Shown: positions 7,341 to 16,900 of the stretch, one piece after another
Layout of the letters: each line of letters begins with the position of its first letter
How positions within the stretch are numbered: position 1 is the first letter of the stretch
Source of the DNA: Thioalkalivibrio halophilus
Lineage (GTDB): Bacteria; Pseudomonadota; Gammaproteobacteria; Ectothiorhodospirales; Ectothiorhodospiraceae
Direction: 5' to 3'
Length of the DNA stretch: 64,000 nt
Assembly: GCF_001995255.1 (NCBI RefSeq)
Contig: NZ_MUZR01000004.1
Location: forward strand, 1-64,000
Position numbers and translations under genes: made by a program
Notes under the pieces: generated by a model
The model's database searches: none
What the model saw: the letters and a program-made list of their open reading frames with translations, nothing else
What the model was told of the DNA's origin: nothing

Positions 7341-10300
7341 TCATCCGTTCGATTCGTTATCAGTCTGCTCGTCGCCCGGGATCCGGCGGGGTATCCGGAA
7401 CCAGAAGGTGCTGCCGTGTCCCGGTCCGTCCGATTCGGCGCCGATGCGGCCGCCGTGATGTTCCACGATCCGGCGGCACAGCGCCAGACCGATACCGCTG
7501 CCCTCGTATTCGCCGTGACCGTGCAGGCGCGAGAAGACCCGGAACAGTCGATCCTCCTGATCCTGCGGGATGCCAACCCCGTTGTCGCGCACGCGGACCT
7601 CCCAGTGGTCGCCATCGATGCGTCCGTCGATGCGGACCTCGGGGCGCGTGTCGCCCGGCACGTACTTCAGCGCATTGTCGATCAGGTTCTGCAGCAGGCG
7701 TACCAGCTCGTCCTGGCTGGCGACCAGGCGCGGCCAGTCGCCTTCGACGTCGATGCGCGCGGATGTTTCGGTCACTGCCGGCTGCAGGAACGCCAGAGCG
7801 GTGTCCAGGACCTCGCGGGTGTCCAGCGGAGCCATGGGGTCGGTCTTGCGTCCCACTCGGGAGTATTCCAGCAGGCCCACGATCATGCGGTCCATGCGTC
7901 GGGCGCCCTCGGTGGCGTAACCGAGGAAACGCTGCTGGTCGGCATCCAGCTGTTCGCCCAGGCTGCGCTCCAGCAGCTGCAGGTAGCTGCTGACCATGCG
8001 CAGCGGCTGGCGCAGATCGTGGGATACCCCGTAGGCGAACTGCTCCAGCTCCTCGTTGGAGCGGCGCAGCTCCAGATTCAGCCCTTCCAGGGCCTGTTGC
8101 ACCCGGTGGCGTTCCAGTACGTTGCCCAGCAGGTCCGCCACGTGCCGCAGGGTCTCGGCATCCTCCGGCCCCCAGGATGCCGTGCCGTGTACGTCCACTA
8201 CACCCAGCAGGCCCACGGGGTCGCCGGCGGCCTGTAGCGGAGCGGCCATCATCGCCCGTATGCCCAGAGCCCGCATGAGCTCGTGTTCGGCGGAGGAGCT
8301 CTCGCCGGTGTGAGCGTTACCGGGCATCTGCATCAGCTGTCCCTGCTCCATCCGTTGCCGCCAGGCCGGCAGATCGTCCAGGTTCAGCGCCTGCAGTTCA
8401 TCCTTTTTCCGCGGGATGCCCGGGGCCGCCCATTCGTGGGTGTTGTCCATCAGCGACCCGTTGCGCCGCAGCAGAAGAACCGCGGACCGGCTGGCTCCCA
8501 GCAGTTCCCCCAGCACCTCCAGCGATTCCTCGATCGCCCGGTCCACGTCGCGTCGGGTCACCAGACGCGTAGCGATGTCGGAGGTCGCGCGGTCGGCGGC
8601 CTGGCGCCGGGCCAGGGCTTCTTCCGTGGCCTTGCGTTCGGTGATGTCGAGCACCGTCCCCAGCATCCACAGAGGCGTGCCCTCGTCGTCGAATTCGACC
8701 TCGCCCTGCTGGTAGACCGTGCGGATCTCGCCGTCCGGGCGCAGGATCCGGTGTTCCACCCGGTAGGGCACACCCGGGCCGCTCACCGAGGCATCGATGG
8801 CCGCGCGGACCGTGTCGCGGTCGTCGGGGTGGACCCGTTCCATGAAGGCCGCCTCGGTCGCGCCCCATTGGTCGTGGTCCAGTCCGAAGATGCGGTAGAC
8901 CTCCTCTGACCAGCGGATCTCGCCGGAGCGGAAATCGGATATCCAGTTGCCCATGTGGGCGATGCGCTGGGCCTCGGCCAGTTCGTTCTCGCGCTGGCGC
9001 AGCTCGGCCTCGACCTCCTTGAGCCGCTGGATGTCGACGTGGATGCCCGTCATTCGCCGCGGCTCGCCCAGCGGGCCCCACTCGACCACGCGTCCTCGAC
9101 CCAGGGTCCACAGCCATCCACCGTCGGCAAGGCGGTAGCGGAACTCGATGGAGAATTTCCCGCCCTCGGCCAACTGGCGCTGTACTTCCGCTTCCGCCTG
9201 GACAAGATCCTCCGGGTGGATCCGGTTGCGCCAGTCCTCGTAGGCCAGCAACCGGCCCTCCCCCGGGTCCTCGCCCAGCATGCGCCAGCACTGATCATCC
9301 CAGTGGATCCGGTCTTCCGGGACATCCCATTCCCAGATGCCGAAGCGCGCGGCCTCCTGGGCCAGGCGGAAGCGGGCCTCGCTGTCGGCCAGGGCCCGTT
9401 CCATCACCTTGCGCACCGAGATGTCCTGGAAGGACACCACCACGCCGGTCAGTTCGCCGGTGTCGTCGCGCGTGGGCGAGGCGTAGACCAGGACCGGGAA
9501 GGCCTCACCGTCCTGGCGCCAGAAATGATCTTCCCAGGCCTCCACCGTCTCGCCACTGAGCAGGACCCCGTGGATCGGGCATTCTTGCGCGGGATAATGC
9601 GAGCCGTCGGGATGGCTGTGATGTGTCGTGGCGTGAGAATCCCGCCCCAGGGCCTCGGTCTGGTCGGCGAAGCCCAGCAGGCGACAACCGGTGGGGTTGA
9701 TGAAGCTGAAACGACCCTCCCGGTCGATGCCGAACACGCCTTCGCCCAGGCTGGCCAGCAGGTTCTCGCGGAAGCGGCGTTCCTCGCTGCGCGCAACCTC
9801 CATCGTGAATCGCTGGCTGACGTCGCGCACGATCATCAGCACTTCGCGGTCGTTCAGCGGGACCACCCGGGCCTCGAAATGGCCGGGCATGCCCAGTGCA
9901 GTCGTGTCGTATTCGAAGTCGCGGACCTCGCCGCTGTCCAGTGCCTCGCGGATCGCCCGCGTCCCCTGTTCCGCATAGGCGGGCGGGAACAGCTCGTCCA
10001 GGCGCCGCCCGAGAAACTCCTCGGGTGGCATCAGCAGCATCTCTTCCGAGACGGCCTCGCATTCGATGAAGGTGCCGTCGCGGTCCATGCGGAACAGGCT
10101 GTCCGGCAGGGCCCGCATCAGTGCGCGCGCGTGGGCCTCGCTGCGCTCCAGCGCCGCCGCCTTGTCTTCCAGTTCCCGGCGCACGGTCGTCAGGCGACGG
10201 TTCACCAGGACCAGGCCGAGGATCAATGCGAGCATGAGACTGCCGACCACCAGCGTCAGGGTGACCTGCTGGCCGTAGACCTGCATGAATTCCCGCAGGG

Positions 10301-11213
10301 TAAGCTGCGGGAGGGCATCGAAGGGCGGCAGTCGGAGTTCGCGTGCCAGCTCCTCTACCGGTTCGTAGTCCATGGGTACCGCAAAGCCGTCGATACCCGC
10401 GGCCTGCGCGGGTGCCGACTGGCGGTCCAGTTCCAGCAGGGCGACCAGCATGCGGTGACTGAGCTCGCGGGGTACGTGGCCAATCGCGATGAACGGCCAT
10501 TCCGGATACAGCCGGGTGGACAGCGCCAGCGGGAAATCCGCCATGTCCTGGCGGGCGATCACTCGGATCTCCTCCGGGTCGATCCGACCGGCATCCTGCA
10601 GGCGTTCCAGGACCCCGATTCGCACGAACCCCACGTCCGCTTCGCCGTCCAGCACCCGTTCCACCACACGGTCGTGTGGCATCCCGGTGAATTCGATGTC
10701 TGCATCACGCGGTGTCGCGCCGCGTTCGCGCAGTTCCCGCGCCTGGGCCTGGTAGCCGCCCAGTGATTCGGGCACTACGGCCGCGATTCGCTGCCCGGCG
10801 ACGTCTTCCCAGTCCTGGATGTGATCGTGGTCGGCGCGGGTAAAGGCGACTCCGCCGAATCCGCGTACCGGTGTTCCTTTTCGCACCGGGATCAGGGTCG
10901 CCAGGGCACCCGACAGATGGCTGTCGCTGCGAATGCGGATGAAATGGGTGGGGTTGGTCAGCAGGAAATCCAGCCGGTTGTTGCGCAGCTCCTGATCCAG
11001 CGCCGAGTATTCGGCGATCACCGCGTCCACCGTCACATCATCCAGTTCCGCGTCCAGGTGCTGGATCAGCGGCTCCCAGCGATCCCGGGCCACATCTTCC
11101 GGTTCGAAGGCCAGGATCCCCACGGTCACGCTGCGTTCGGCCACCGCCGGTGTTGCCGCCAGCATCAGCAGGGCGATAAGCAGGGGTGCCGCGATCCCGA
11201 TTGCGTATCTCAT
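7341..11213 (-). CDS. PhnD-type binding domain fused to multi-PAS/GAF histidine kinase
   Basis: A 1290-residue membrane sensor. A signal peptide ending ATPAVA (about 1-25) leads into a periplasmic domain of the PhnD phosphate/phosphonate-binding type (about 28-300). After a transmembrane helix (about 318-340) come four PAS domains (about 360-870), a GAF domain (about 880-1030), a HisKA domain with VSHDLRQ (His near 1062) and an ATPase domain with N (NLIDNALKY), G1 (DNGVGI) and G2 (GSGIGL) boxes. It is a complete kinase without its own receiver. Its ATG overlaps the stop of the upstream binding-protein gene (ATGA), so the two are translationally coupled. The ligand is unknown; phosphate or phosphonate is suggested only by the fold and the divergent Na/Pi transporter. 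Confidence 0.88.
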   Translation of the reverse strand: MRYAIGIAAPLLIALLMLAATPAVAERSVTVGILAFEPEDVARDRWEPLIQHLDAELDDVTVDAVIAEYSALDQELRNNRLDFLLTNPTHFIRIRSDSHLSGALATLIPVRKGTPVRGFGGVAFTRADHDHIQDWEDVAGQRIAAVVPESLGGYQAQARELRERGATPRDADIEFTGMPHDRVVERVLDGEADVGFVRIGVLERLQDAGRIDPEEIRVIARQDMADFPLALSTRLYPEWPFIAIGHVPRELSHRMLVALLELDRQSAPAQAAGIDGFAVPMDYEPVEELARELRLPPFDALPQLTLREFMQVYGQQVTLTLVVGSLMLALILGLVLVNRRLTTVRRELEDKAAALERSEAHARALMRALPDSLFRMDRDGTFIECEAVSEEMLLMPPEEFLGRRLDELFPPAYAEQGTRAIREALDSGEVRDFEYDTTALGMPGHFEARVVPLNDREVLMIVRDVSQRFTMEVARSEERRFRENLLASLGEGVFGIDREGRFSFINPTGCRLLGFADQTEALGRDSHATTHHSHPDGSHYPAQECPIHGVLLSGETVEAWEDHFWRQDGEAFPVLVYASPTRDDTGELTGVVVSFQDISVRKVMERALADSEARFRLAQEAARFGIWEWDVPEDRIHWDDQCWRMLGEDPGEGRLLAYEDWRNRIHPEDLVQAEAEVQRQLAEGGKFSIEFRYRLADGGWLWTLGRGRVVEWGPLGEPRRMTGIHVDIQRLKEVEAELRQRENELAEAQRIAHMGNWISDFRSGEIRWSEEVYRIFGLDHDQWGATEAAFMERVHPDDRDTVRAAIDASVSGPGVPYRVEHRILRPDGEIRTVYQQGEVEFDDEGTPLWMLGTVLDITERKATEEALARRQAADRATSDIATRLVTRRDVDRAIEESLEVLGELLGASRSAVLLLRRNGSLMDNTHEWAAPGIPRKKDELQALNLDDLPAWRQRMEQGQLMQMPGNAHTGESSSAEHELMRALGIRAMMAAPLQAAGDPVGLLGVVDVHGTASWGPEDAETLRHVADLLGNVLERHRVQQALEGLNLELRRSNEELEQFAYGVSHDLRQPLRMVSSYLQLLERSLGEQLDADQQRFLGYATEGARRMDRMIVGLLEYSRVGRKTDPMAPLDTREVLDTALAFLQPAVTETSARIDVEGDWPRLVASQDELVRLLQNLIDNALKYVPGDTRPEVRIDGRIDGDHWEVRVRDNGVGIPQDQEDRLFRVFSRLHGHGEYEGSGIGLALCRRIVEHHGGRIGAESDGPGHGSTFWFRIPRRIPGDEQTDNESNG

Positions 11214-12181
11214 CGGGGGTCCTCGCGTGGCAGCAGGTCGTGGCGTACCAGCTCATCTCCAAAGTCGCGGTCCAGCGGTGCGCCTGCGTCTTCCGACAGA
11301 CCGGCAATCTCCCGTGCCGCCAGCAGGACCCGGGAGTCGGAACCATCCAGAAGCCGGCGGTTGCTGGCCGGGTCCGGCAGCACCAGTCCACGGAAGGTCT
11401 CCATGGCGCGGTGGCCGGGGACCCCGAGGCGTTCCGCCATGCGGTAGCCCGCGTCCACCGGATTGGCGCGCAGGTGATGCAGGGCACGGAAATGCGCCGC
11501 GATCAGGTGGCGGGTTGATCGCTCGAGGCGTTCCAGGTGGCCGGCCTCGATCGCGAGGACATCGAAGATCGTGTCCGGCATCGCCCGGCTGTCGAACAGG
11601 ACGTGCGCGCCGTCGTCCCGCAGGCGGTCGGCGACGGGCTGATAGGTCACCACGGCATCCACTTCATCCCGCTCCCAGGCGGCCTCCTGCTCGTCGATGG
11701 TCAGCGACACGGTTTTCACCTGGTCACGACCGAGGCCCGCCGTGTCCAGGGTGTGGTGGAGCATCAGGGCCCCCAGGGCCGAGTCTTCCACGCCGACCCG
11801 GCGCCCGGCCAGATCTTCCAGGGCCTCGATTCCGGGGCGCGCCAGCACCATGTCGGCCCCCGCGGAGATGTTGAAGACCAGCACGATGCGAAGATCCGTC
11901 CCCCGGGCGCGCACCCGCAGCACCTCATCCAGGGTCAGCGCCGCACCATGGACCTCTCCGGTGGCCAGCCGGCGCATGGATTCGCTGGCGGAGGCGGTCT
12001 CGCGCAGTCGGACCCGCTCGGGGTCCAGCCAGCCCATGGCCCGCGCCAGGAACATCGGCTCGTAGCCCGGCCATACGTGGCCGGCAATCTCCAGTGGCGG
12101 CTCCGGGCGGCCACAGGCCCCCAGCAGGGCGGGGAGGGTGGCGCCAGCGGCGACCAGAAAATGGCGTCGATCCATGTACAT
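11210..12181 (-). CDS. Tat-exported substrate-binding lipoprotein (NMT1/SsuA type)
   Basis: About 321-323 residues. The N-terminus carries a twin-arginine motif (DRRHFLV) and a lipobox ending LLGAC, so it should be Tat-exported and lipid-anchored. The mature part resembles periplasmic binding proteins of the NMT1/SsuA/TauA group, which bind sulfonates, nitrate or thiamine precursors. No permease or ATPase gene accompanies it. Instead its stop overlaps the start of the PhnD-fused kinase, suggesting a ligand-delivery or co-sensor role. Two in-frame ATGs (12181 and 12175) differ by two residues; the second places the Tat motif at residues 3-4. Ligand cannot be told from sequence. Confidence 0.8.
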   Translation of the reverse strand: MYMDRRHFLVAAGATLPALLGACGRPEPPLEIAGHVWPGYEPMFLARAMGWLDPERVRLRETASASESMRRLATGEVHGAALTLDEVLRVRARGTDLRIVLVFNISAGADMVLARPGIEALEDLAGRRVGVEDSALGALMLHHTLDTAGLGRDQVKTVSLTIDEQEAAWERDEVDAVVTYQPVADRLRDDGAHVLFDSRAMPDTIFDVLAIEAGHLERLERSTRHLIAAHFRALHHLRANPVDAGYRMAERLGVPGHRAMETFRGLVLPDPASNRRLLDGSDSRVLLAAREIAGLSEDAGAPLDRDFGDELVRHDLLPREDPR

Positions 12182-12284
12182 GTCCGCGTCTGGCGGGGGC
12201 GGCCCGGCTGGTCCGGGCGGTTGATAAGGTGTTCCAGTCTACAGCCTCCCGGTCCGGTGCGTCCCCGTTGGTTACAATGCCGCG

Positions 12285-13955
12285 ATGAATGGCGAATGGA
12301 TGATCACCTTCGAGATCGCGGCCACGCTGTTCGCCGGCCTCGGGCTGTTCTTCGTCGGTATCCGGCTGATCGGCGAACACCTGCGCCAGCTCGCGGATCA
12401 GCGCCTGCGGGCGCTGGTGGGGCGCGCGACCGGTTCCAGCCGCGCGGCGGCCCTGCTCGGTCTGGTCGGCGGGGCCATCACGCAGAGCATCCACGCGGTG
12501 ATCTTCGTGCTGATCTCGCTGGTGACCGCCGGCGTGCTGGACGCCCGGCGGGCGCAGCCGGTGATCAACTACGCCAACCTCGGGACCTCGCTGCTGGTCC
12601 TGATCGCTGCGCTCGATCTGACCCTGCTGGTGTTCATCCTCGTCGGGGTGACCGGACTGCTGTTCTACTTCGATCGCGACCGGTCGGCGCGGGTGCGCCA
12701 CCTGATCCGGGCCATGCTCGGCATCGGGCTGCTGTTCCTCGGCCTGATGTTCATCAAGGAGGGGGCCAAGCCGCTGAGCGAACTGGCCTGGATGACCGAT
12801 CTGATGTCGCTGTCGGCGCAGTCGCTGCTGATCGCGTTCGTGACCGGACTGGTGTTCGCGGTGATCGCGCATTCGGCTTCCAGCATCACCATCGTGACCA
12901 TGGCGCTGGCGGCCGGCGGCGTGATCGATCTCGAATACGGCCTGGTGGTGGTCTACGGGGCGAGCTTCGGCACGGGCCTGTCGACCCTGATCCTGGCCGC
13001 CTCGCACAAGGGGCTGGGGCGCCAGCTGGCGCTTTACCAGTTCATCCTGAAGGGGCTCGGGCTGCTGGTGCTGCTGCCACTGTTCTGGATAGAGTTCTAT
13101 GGTGGCATCCCGTTGGTGGCCGCCGCGTTGCAGGCTACGGGAGCCGGCATCGGCCTGCAGATCGCGTTCGCCTATATCCTCTACCAGGTGGTCTGCGACC
13201 TCGCGATGCACCCGGTCCACGGCCGGGTCTCCCGGTTCCTCGAGCGCACGGCCCCGCCCACCGAGGAAGAAGCCCTGGGCAAGCCCCGCTTCATCTATGC
13301 CGGGGCCCGCAATGATGCCGGATCGGCCCTGGTGCTGGCGGAACAGGAACAGCTGCGGCTGCTGCAGCGACTGCCCGATTATCTGGACGCCGTGCGTGAC
13401 GACGCCGATGGCGCCGGACACGATCGGCGGGCCCTGCACCGCGGCAATCTGCAGGTGACCGAGGCGATCGAGCGTTTTCTCGACGATATCCTGTCCGGGG
13501 CGCTGAGCGGGGCCACGCTCGACCACGCAATCGTGCTGAAGAACCGCAACCAGCTCCTGCACCAGCTTGAGGAGACCCTGAACGACCTTGCCACGGAGAT
13601 CGAACGGGCCCGGCGGGCGGGCGCCGGCAGCGAGGCCGGCGCACTGACCCACAACGTGGCCGAGACCCTGCACATGATGCTGCTGACGCTGAATGATGCG
13701 GCGCGCACCGGCGATCCCGAGGACATCGCCCTGCTGCAGTCCCTGACCCACGACCGCTCCGAGCTGATGGATTCGATCCGTCGCCGGCTGCTGGCTTCCG
13801 GGGATCTGGACGGGGCCGTGCGCGAGGCGGTCTTTGGCGCGACCAGCCTGTTCGAACGCGGTATCTGGGTGCTCCGGCGCTATGCGCTGTTGCTGGACCC
13901 GCCGGCGGGTGCGTCGTACGAGGCCGGGCCCGCGACCGAGGGTGTGGCTACGTAG
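12285..13955 (+). CDS. Na/Pi cotransporter family protein with PhoU-like tail
   Basis: A 556-residue membrane protein. The first ~330 residues hold many transmembrane helices with the two inverted repeats of the Na/Pi-cotransporter family: GAITQS near residue 65 and the related IAHSASS near residue 200. The C-terminal ~220 residues are helical and charged, like PhoU domains that end bacterial NptA/YjbB-type proteins. The likely role is sodium-coupled phosphate movement, direction unknown; YjbB of E. coli exports phosphate. It diverges from the binding-protein/kinase operon with only 103 bases between, so shared control is plausible. It ends nine bases from the convergent GGDEF-EAL gene with no terminator visible. 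Confidence 0.85.
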   Translation: MNGEWMITFEIAATLFAGLGLFFVGIRLIGEHLRQLADQRLRALVGRATGSSRAAALLGLVGGAITQSIHAVIFVLISLVTAGVLDARRAQPVINYANLGTSLLVLIAALDLTLLVFILVGVTGLLFYFDRDRSARVRHLIRAMLGIGLLFLGLMFIKEGAKPLSELAWMTDLMSLSAQSLLIAFVTGLVFAVIAHSASSITIVTMALAAGGVIDLEYGLVVVYGASFGTGLSTLILAASHKGLGRQLALYQFILKGLGLLVLLPLFWIEFYGGIPLVAAALQATGAGIGLQIAFAYILYQVVCDLAMHPVHGRVSRFLERTAPPTEEEALGKPRFIYAGARNDAGSALVLAEQEQLRLLQRLPDYLDAVRDDADGAGHDRRALHRGNLQVTEAIERFLDDILSGALSGATLDHAIVLKNRNQLLHQLEETLNDLATEIERARRAGAGSEAGALTHNVAETLHMMLLTLNDAARTGDPEDIALLQSLTHDRSELMDSIRRRLLASGDLDGAVREAVFGATSLFERGIWVLRRYALLLDPPAGASYEAGPATEGVAT

Positions 13956-13964
13956 ACCGCGTTT

Positions 13965-16900
13965 TCATTCTTCCGGCCGGGATTCATGTGCGCCGATCAG
14001 GGCGCGGATCGCACCGGTCATCTGGTTGCTCAACGCCTCCATCTCGCCAAACCGGGCGAGGGCCCGTGCGGCGTGACCCTCGCGTTTGAGCCGGACCAGC
14101 TCGTCGCCCAGCTGATGGACCTGATCGTGCAGGGCGTGGATCGACGGCACGCGGTCGCCGTCGGGGTCATGGGCATGCAGCCAGCGACCGAACGGGCACC
14201 GTCGCGGATCCGGCTCGGGCGGCCATTCCGTCCGGTCCTGCAGGAACTCCTGCAGCGAGTTGACCCAGGCGCGGTGGGCGACGATGCCGAACAGCATCGG
14301 GCGCAGCTCGTTCGCGACCGGCGTGGCCTGCGTCCAGCTGGCGTGCGGCTGCCACTGCGCCTGCCACGACAGCAGCTGGTCGGCGGGCATGGGGCGGGCG
14401 ATGGCATAGCCCTGGGCCATTTCGCAGCCCAGCTGCAGCAGCATCTCGCCGTGCAGTTCGGTCTCCACCCCTTCGGCGATCACTTCGCGCTGGAAGCTCC
14501 CGGCCAGCCCGATGATCCCGTGCAGGATGGACAGGTCATCCGGGTCGTACAGCATGTCGCGCACGAAGCTCTGGTCGATTTTGAGGGTCTCGACCGGCAG
14601 GCGCTTGAGATAGGACAGCGAGGAATAGCCGGTACCGAAATCGTCCAGCGAGAAACGCACGCCCAGTTCCCGGCACTCGTGGATCAGGGACGACACGTGG
14701 GTGATGTCCTGCAGGGCGCTGGTCTCGACCACTTCCAGTTCCAGATCCCCGGGCTGTACCCGGGGGTGGCGGGCGAGGGCGGCGCGCAGCCCGGCGATGA
14801 AGTAGGGGTCGCTCAGCTGCAGCGCATCCACGTTGACGCTGACCGTCAGCGGGCGGCCCTGTTCGCGCCACTGTTCGATCTGCGCGAGCACCATGTCGAT
14901 CACCCGGCTGCCCAGCTCCACCATCAGCGGATGGCCTTCCAGCTGCGGCAGGAATGCGCCCGGGGGCCGCAGGCCGTGCTCCGGATGCTGCCACCGGATC
15001 AGGGCTTCGGCCCCCACCAGTTCGCCGTTGCGCATCGACACCTTGGGCTGGTAGAAGAGCACGAACTCGTCGTTCGCCAGGCCCTGGCGGATGGCCTCCA
15101 GGGCTTCGTGCTGATCGCGCAGGTTGCGATCGAATGCCACATCGAACAGGTGGTAGCGGTCCCCGCCGGCCAGCTTGGCCTGATACATCGCCTGGTCCGC
15201 CTGACGCAGCAGCTGGTCGGCGTCCATGGGTTCGGCCTGGGGATACAGGCTGACCCCGAGGCTGGCGGTGACCTGCAGGCGGTGACTGCCGTCGTGCACC
15301 GGGCGGGAAGCGGTCTCGCGCAGGCGCTGCAACAGCGGCTGGGCGGATTCCACGTCCGGCAGGTCCAGCAGCACCGCGACGAACTCGTCGCCACCCAGCC
15401 GCGCCAGCGTATCGCCTTCGCGCAGGCATCCCTTCAGACGCTCCGCCAGTGCCACCAGCATGCGATCGCCCACCTCGTGGCCGTGACCGTCGTTGATCTC
15501 CTTGAAGCGGTCCAGGTCGAGGTAGACCAGCGCCAGTTGTTGTCCACGCCGCGCCTCCTGGGCCATGGCCTGATGCAGACGGTCGGCCAGCAATACCCGG
15601 TTGGGCAGCTCGGTGAGCGCGTCGAAATGAGCCATGTATTCCAGCTGACGCTGCTGTTCCTTCAGCGGGGTGATGTCGGAGAACAGCCCGACATAGCGCT
15701 GGATCGCGCCCTCGCCATCGCGAACCGCGCTGATGGTCAGCATCTCGGCGTACAGTTCGCCGTCCTTGCGCCGGTTCCACACCTCGCCCGACCAGCTTCC
15801 CTCGGCCCGGAGGGTCTGCCACAGGTCCGCGTAGAAGGCCTCGTCGTGCTTGCCGGACTGCAGCATGCTCGGATTGCGGCTCAGCACCTCCTCGCGCCGG
15901 TAGCCGGTGATGCGCGAGAAGGCGGTATTCACGTCGAGGATGCGGCCCTGCGGGTCCGTGATGAGGATCCCCTCGTTGGCATGATGGAAGACGCTGGCGG
16001 CCTGCATCAGCCGATCTTCGGCCTCGCTGCGCTGCATCTCGGAGGCAACACGGTCAACGAACAGCCCGAGCATCGCGGGGGCCAGTTCGTGCAGGCGCTC
16101 TTTCAGCGGCTGGCGACTCAGGGTCACCAGGATGCCCAGGGCCCGGCCCTGCCGATCCATCAGGTTGTGGCCGACATAGGCCTCGATGTCCATCTCCTCG
16201 AGCAGGTGGTCCTGCGGGAACAGGCTCCGGATGTTCTCCGGGTAACAGGCGGTACCGTCTTTCGTCACGTTGGCACAGGGGGTGCCAGCCAGATCGTAGC
16301 GGAAGGGCGTCAGTGGCTGACCGTCGGCCCAGCCGGCAAACGCCTCCACCCGATGCTGCCCCTCCTCCAGGCGGCCGACGAAGGCGATCTCGGTCCCGAG
16401 CGATTCGCACAGCAGGCGGCAGGCACGCTGGAAGAACTCCTCGCCGCCCAGCCGGGCCAGTTCACCGTTGAGCGTGGAGAGGGTCTGTTCGATGAGCTTG
16501 TGTTCGGTGATGTCACGACTGATGCCGAACACGCCGCGCACCCGCCCCTGGGGGTCGAACAGCGGCCACTTGTGGGTTTGCACGTAACCCGGGCGGCCAT
16601 CGGCATCGTAGAACGGGTCGACCCGATTGAGTATTGGCCGGCCCTCGGCAAAGATGGCTTTCTCTTCCTCCTCGTAGATCCGCGCGGTATCCGCGGGGAA
16701 GATCTCGCGATCATGCTTGCCCACCATCTCGCGCCAGTCATCGTGCCCGGTGACGCGTGCCATCGGCTGGCTGCAGAAGCGGATGCGGCTTTGCGCGTCC
16801 TTGAAATAGATGAAATCGGTGGTCTGGTCGAGGAAGGTGTGAAAGTCCTCGCTGAAGGTCCGCAGGCGCTCTTCGATACGGCGGCGCCGGCGGATGTTCA

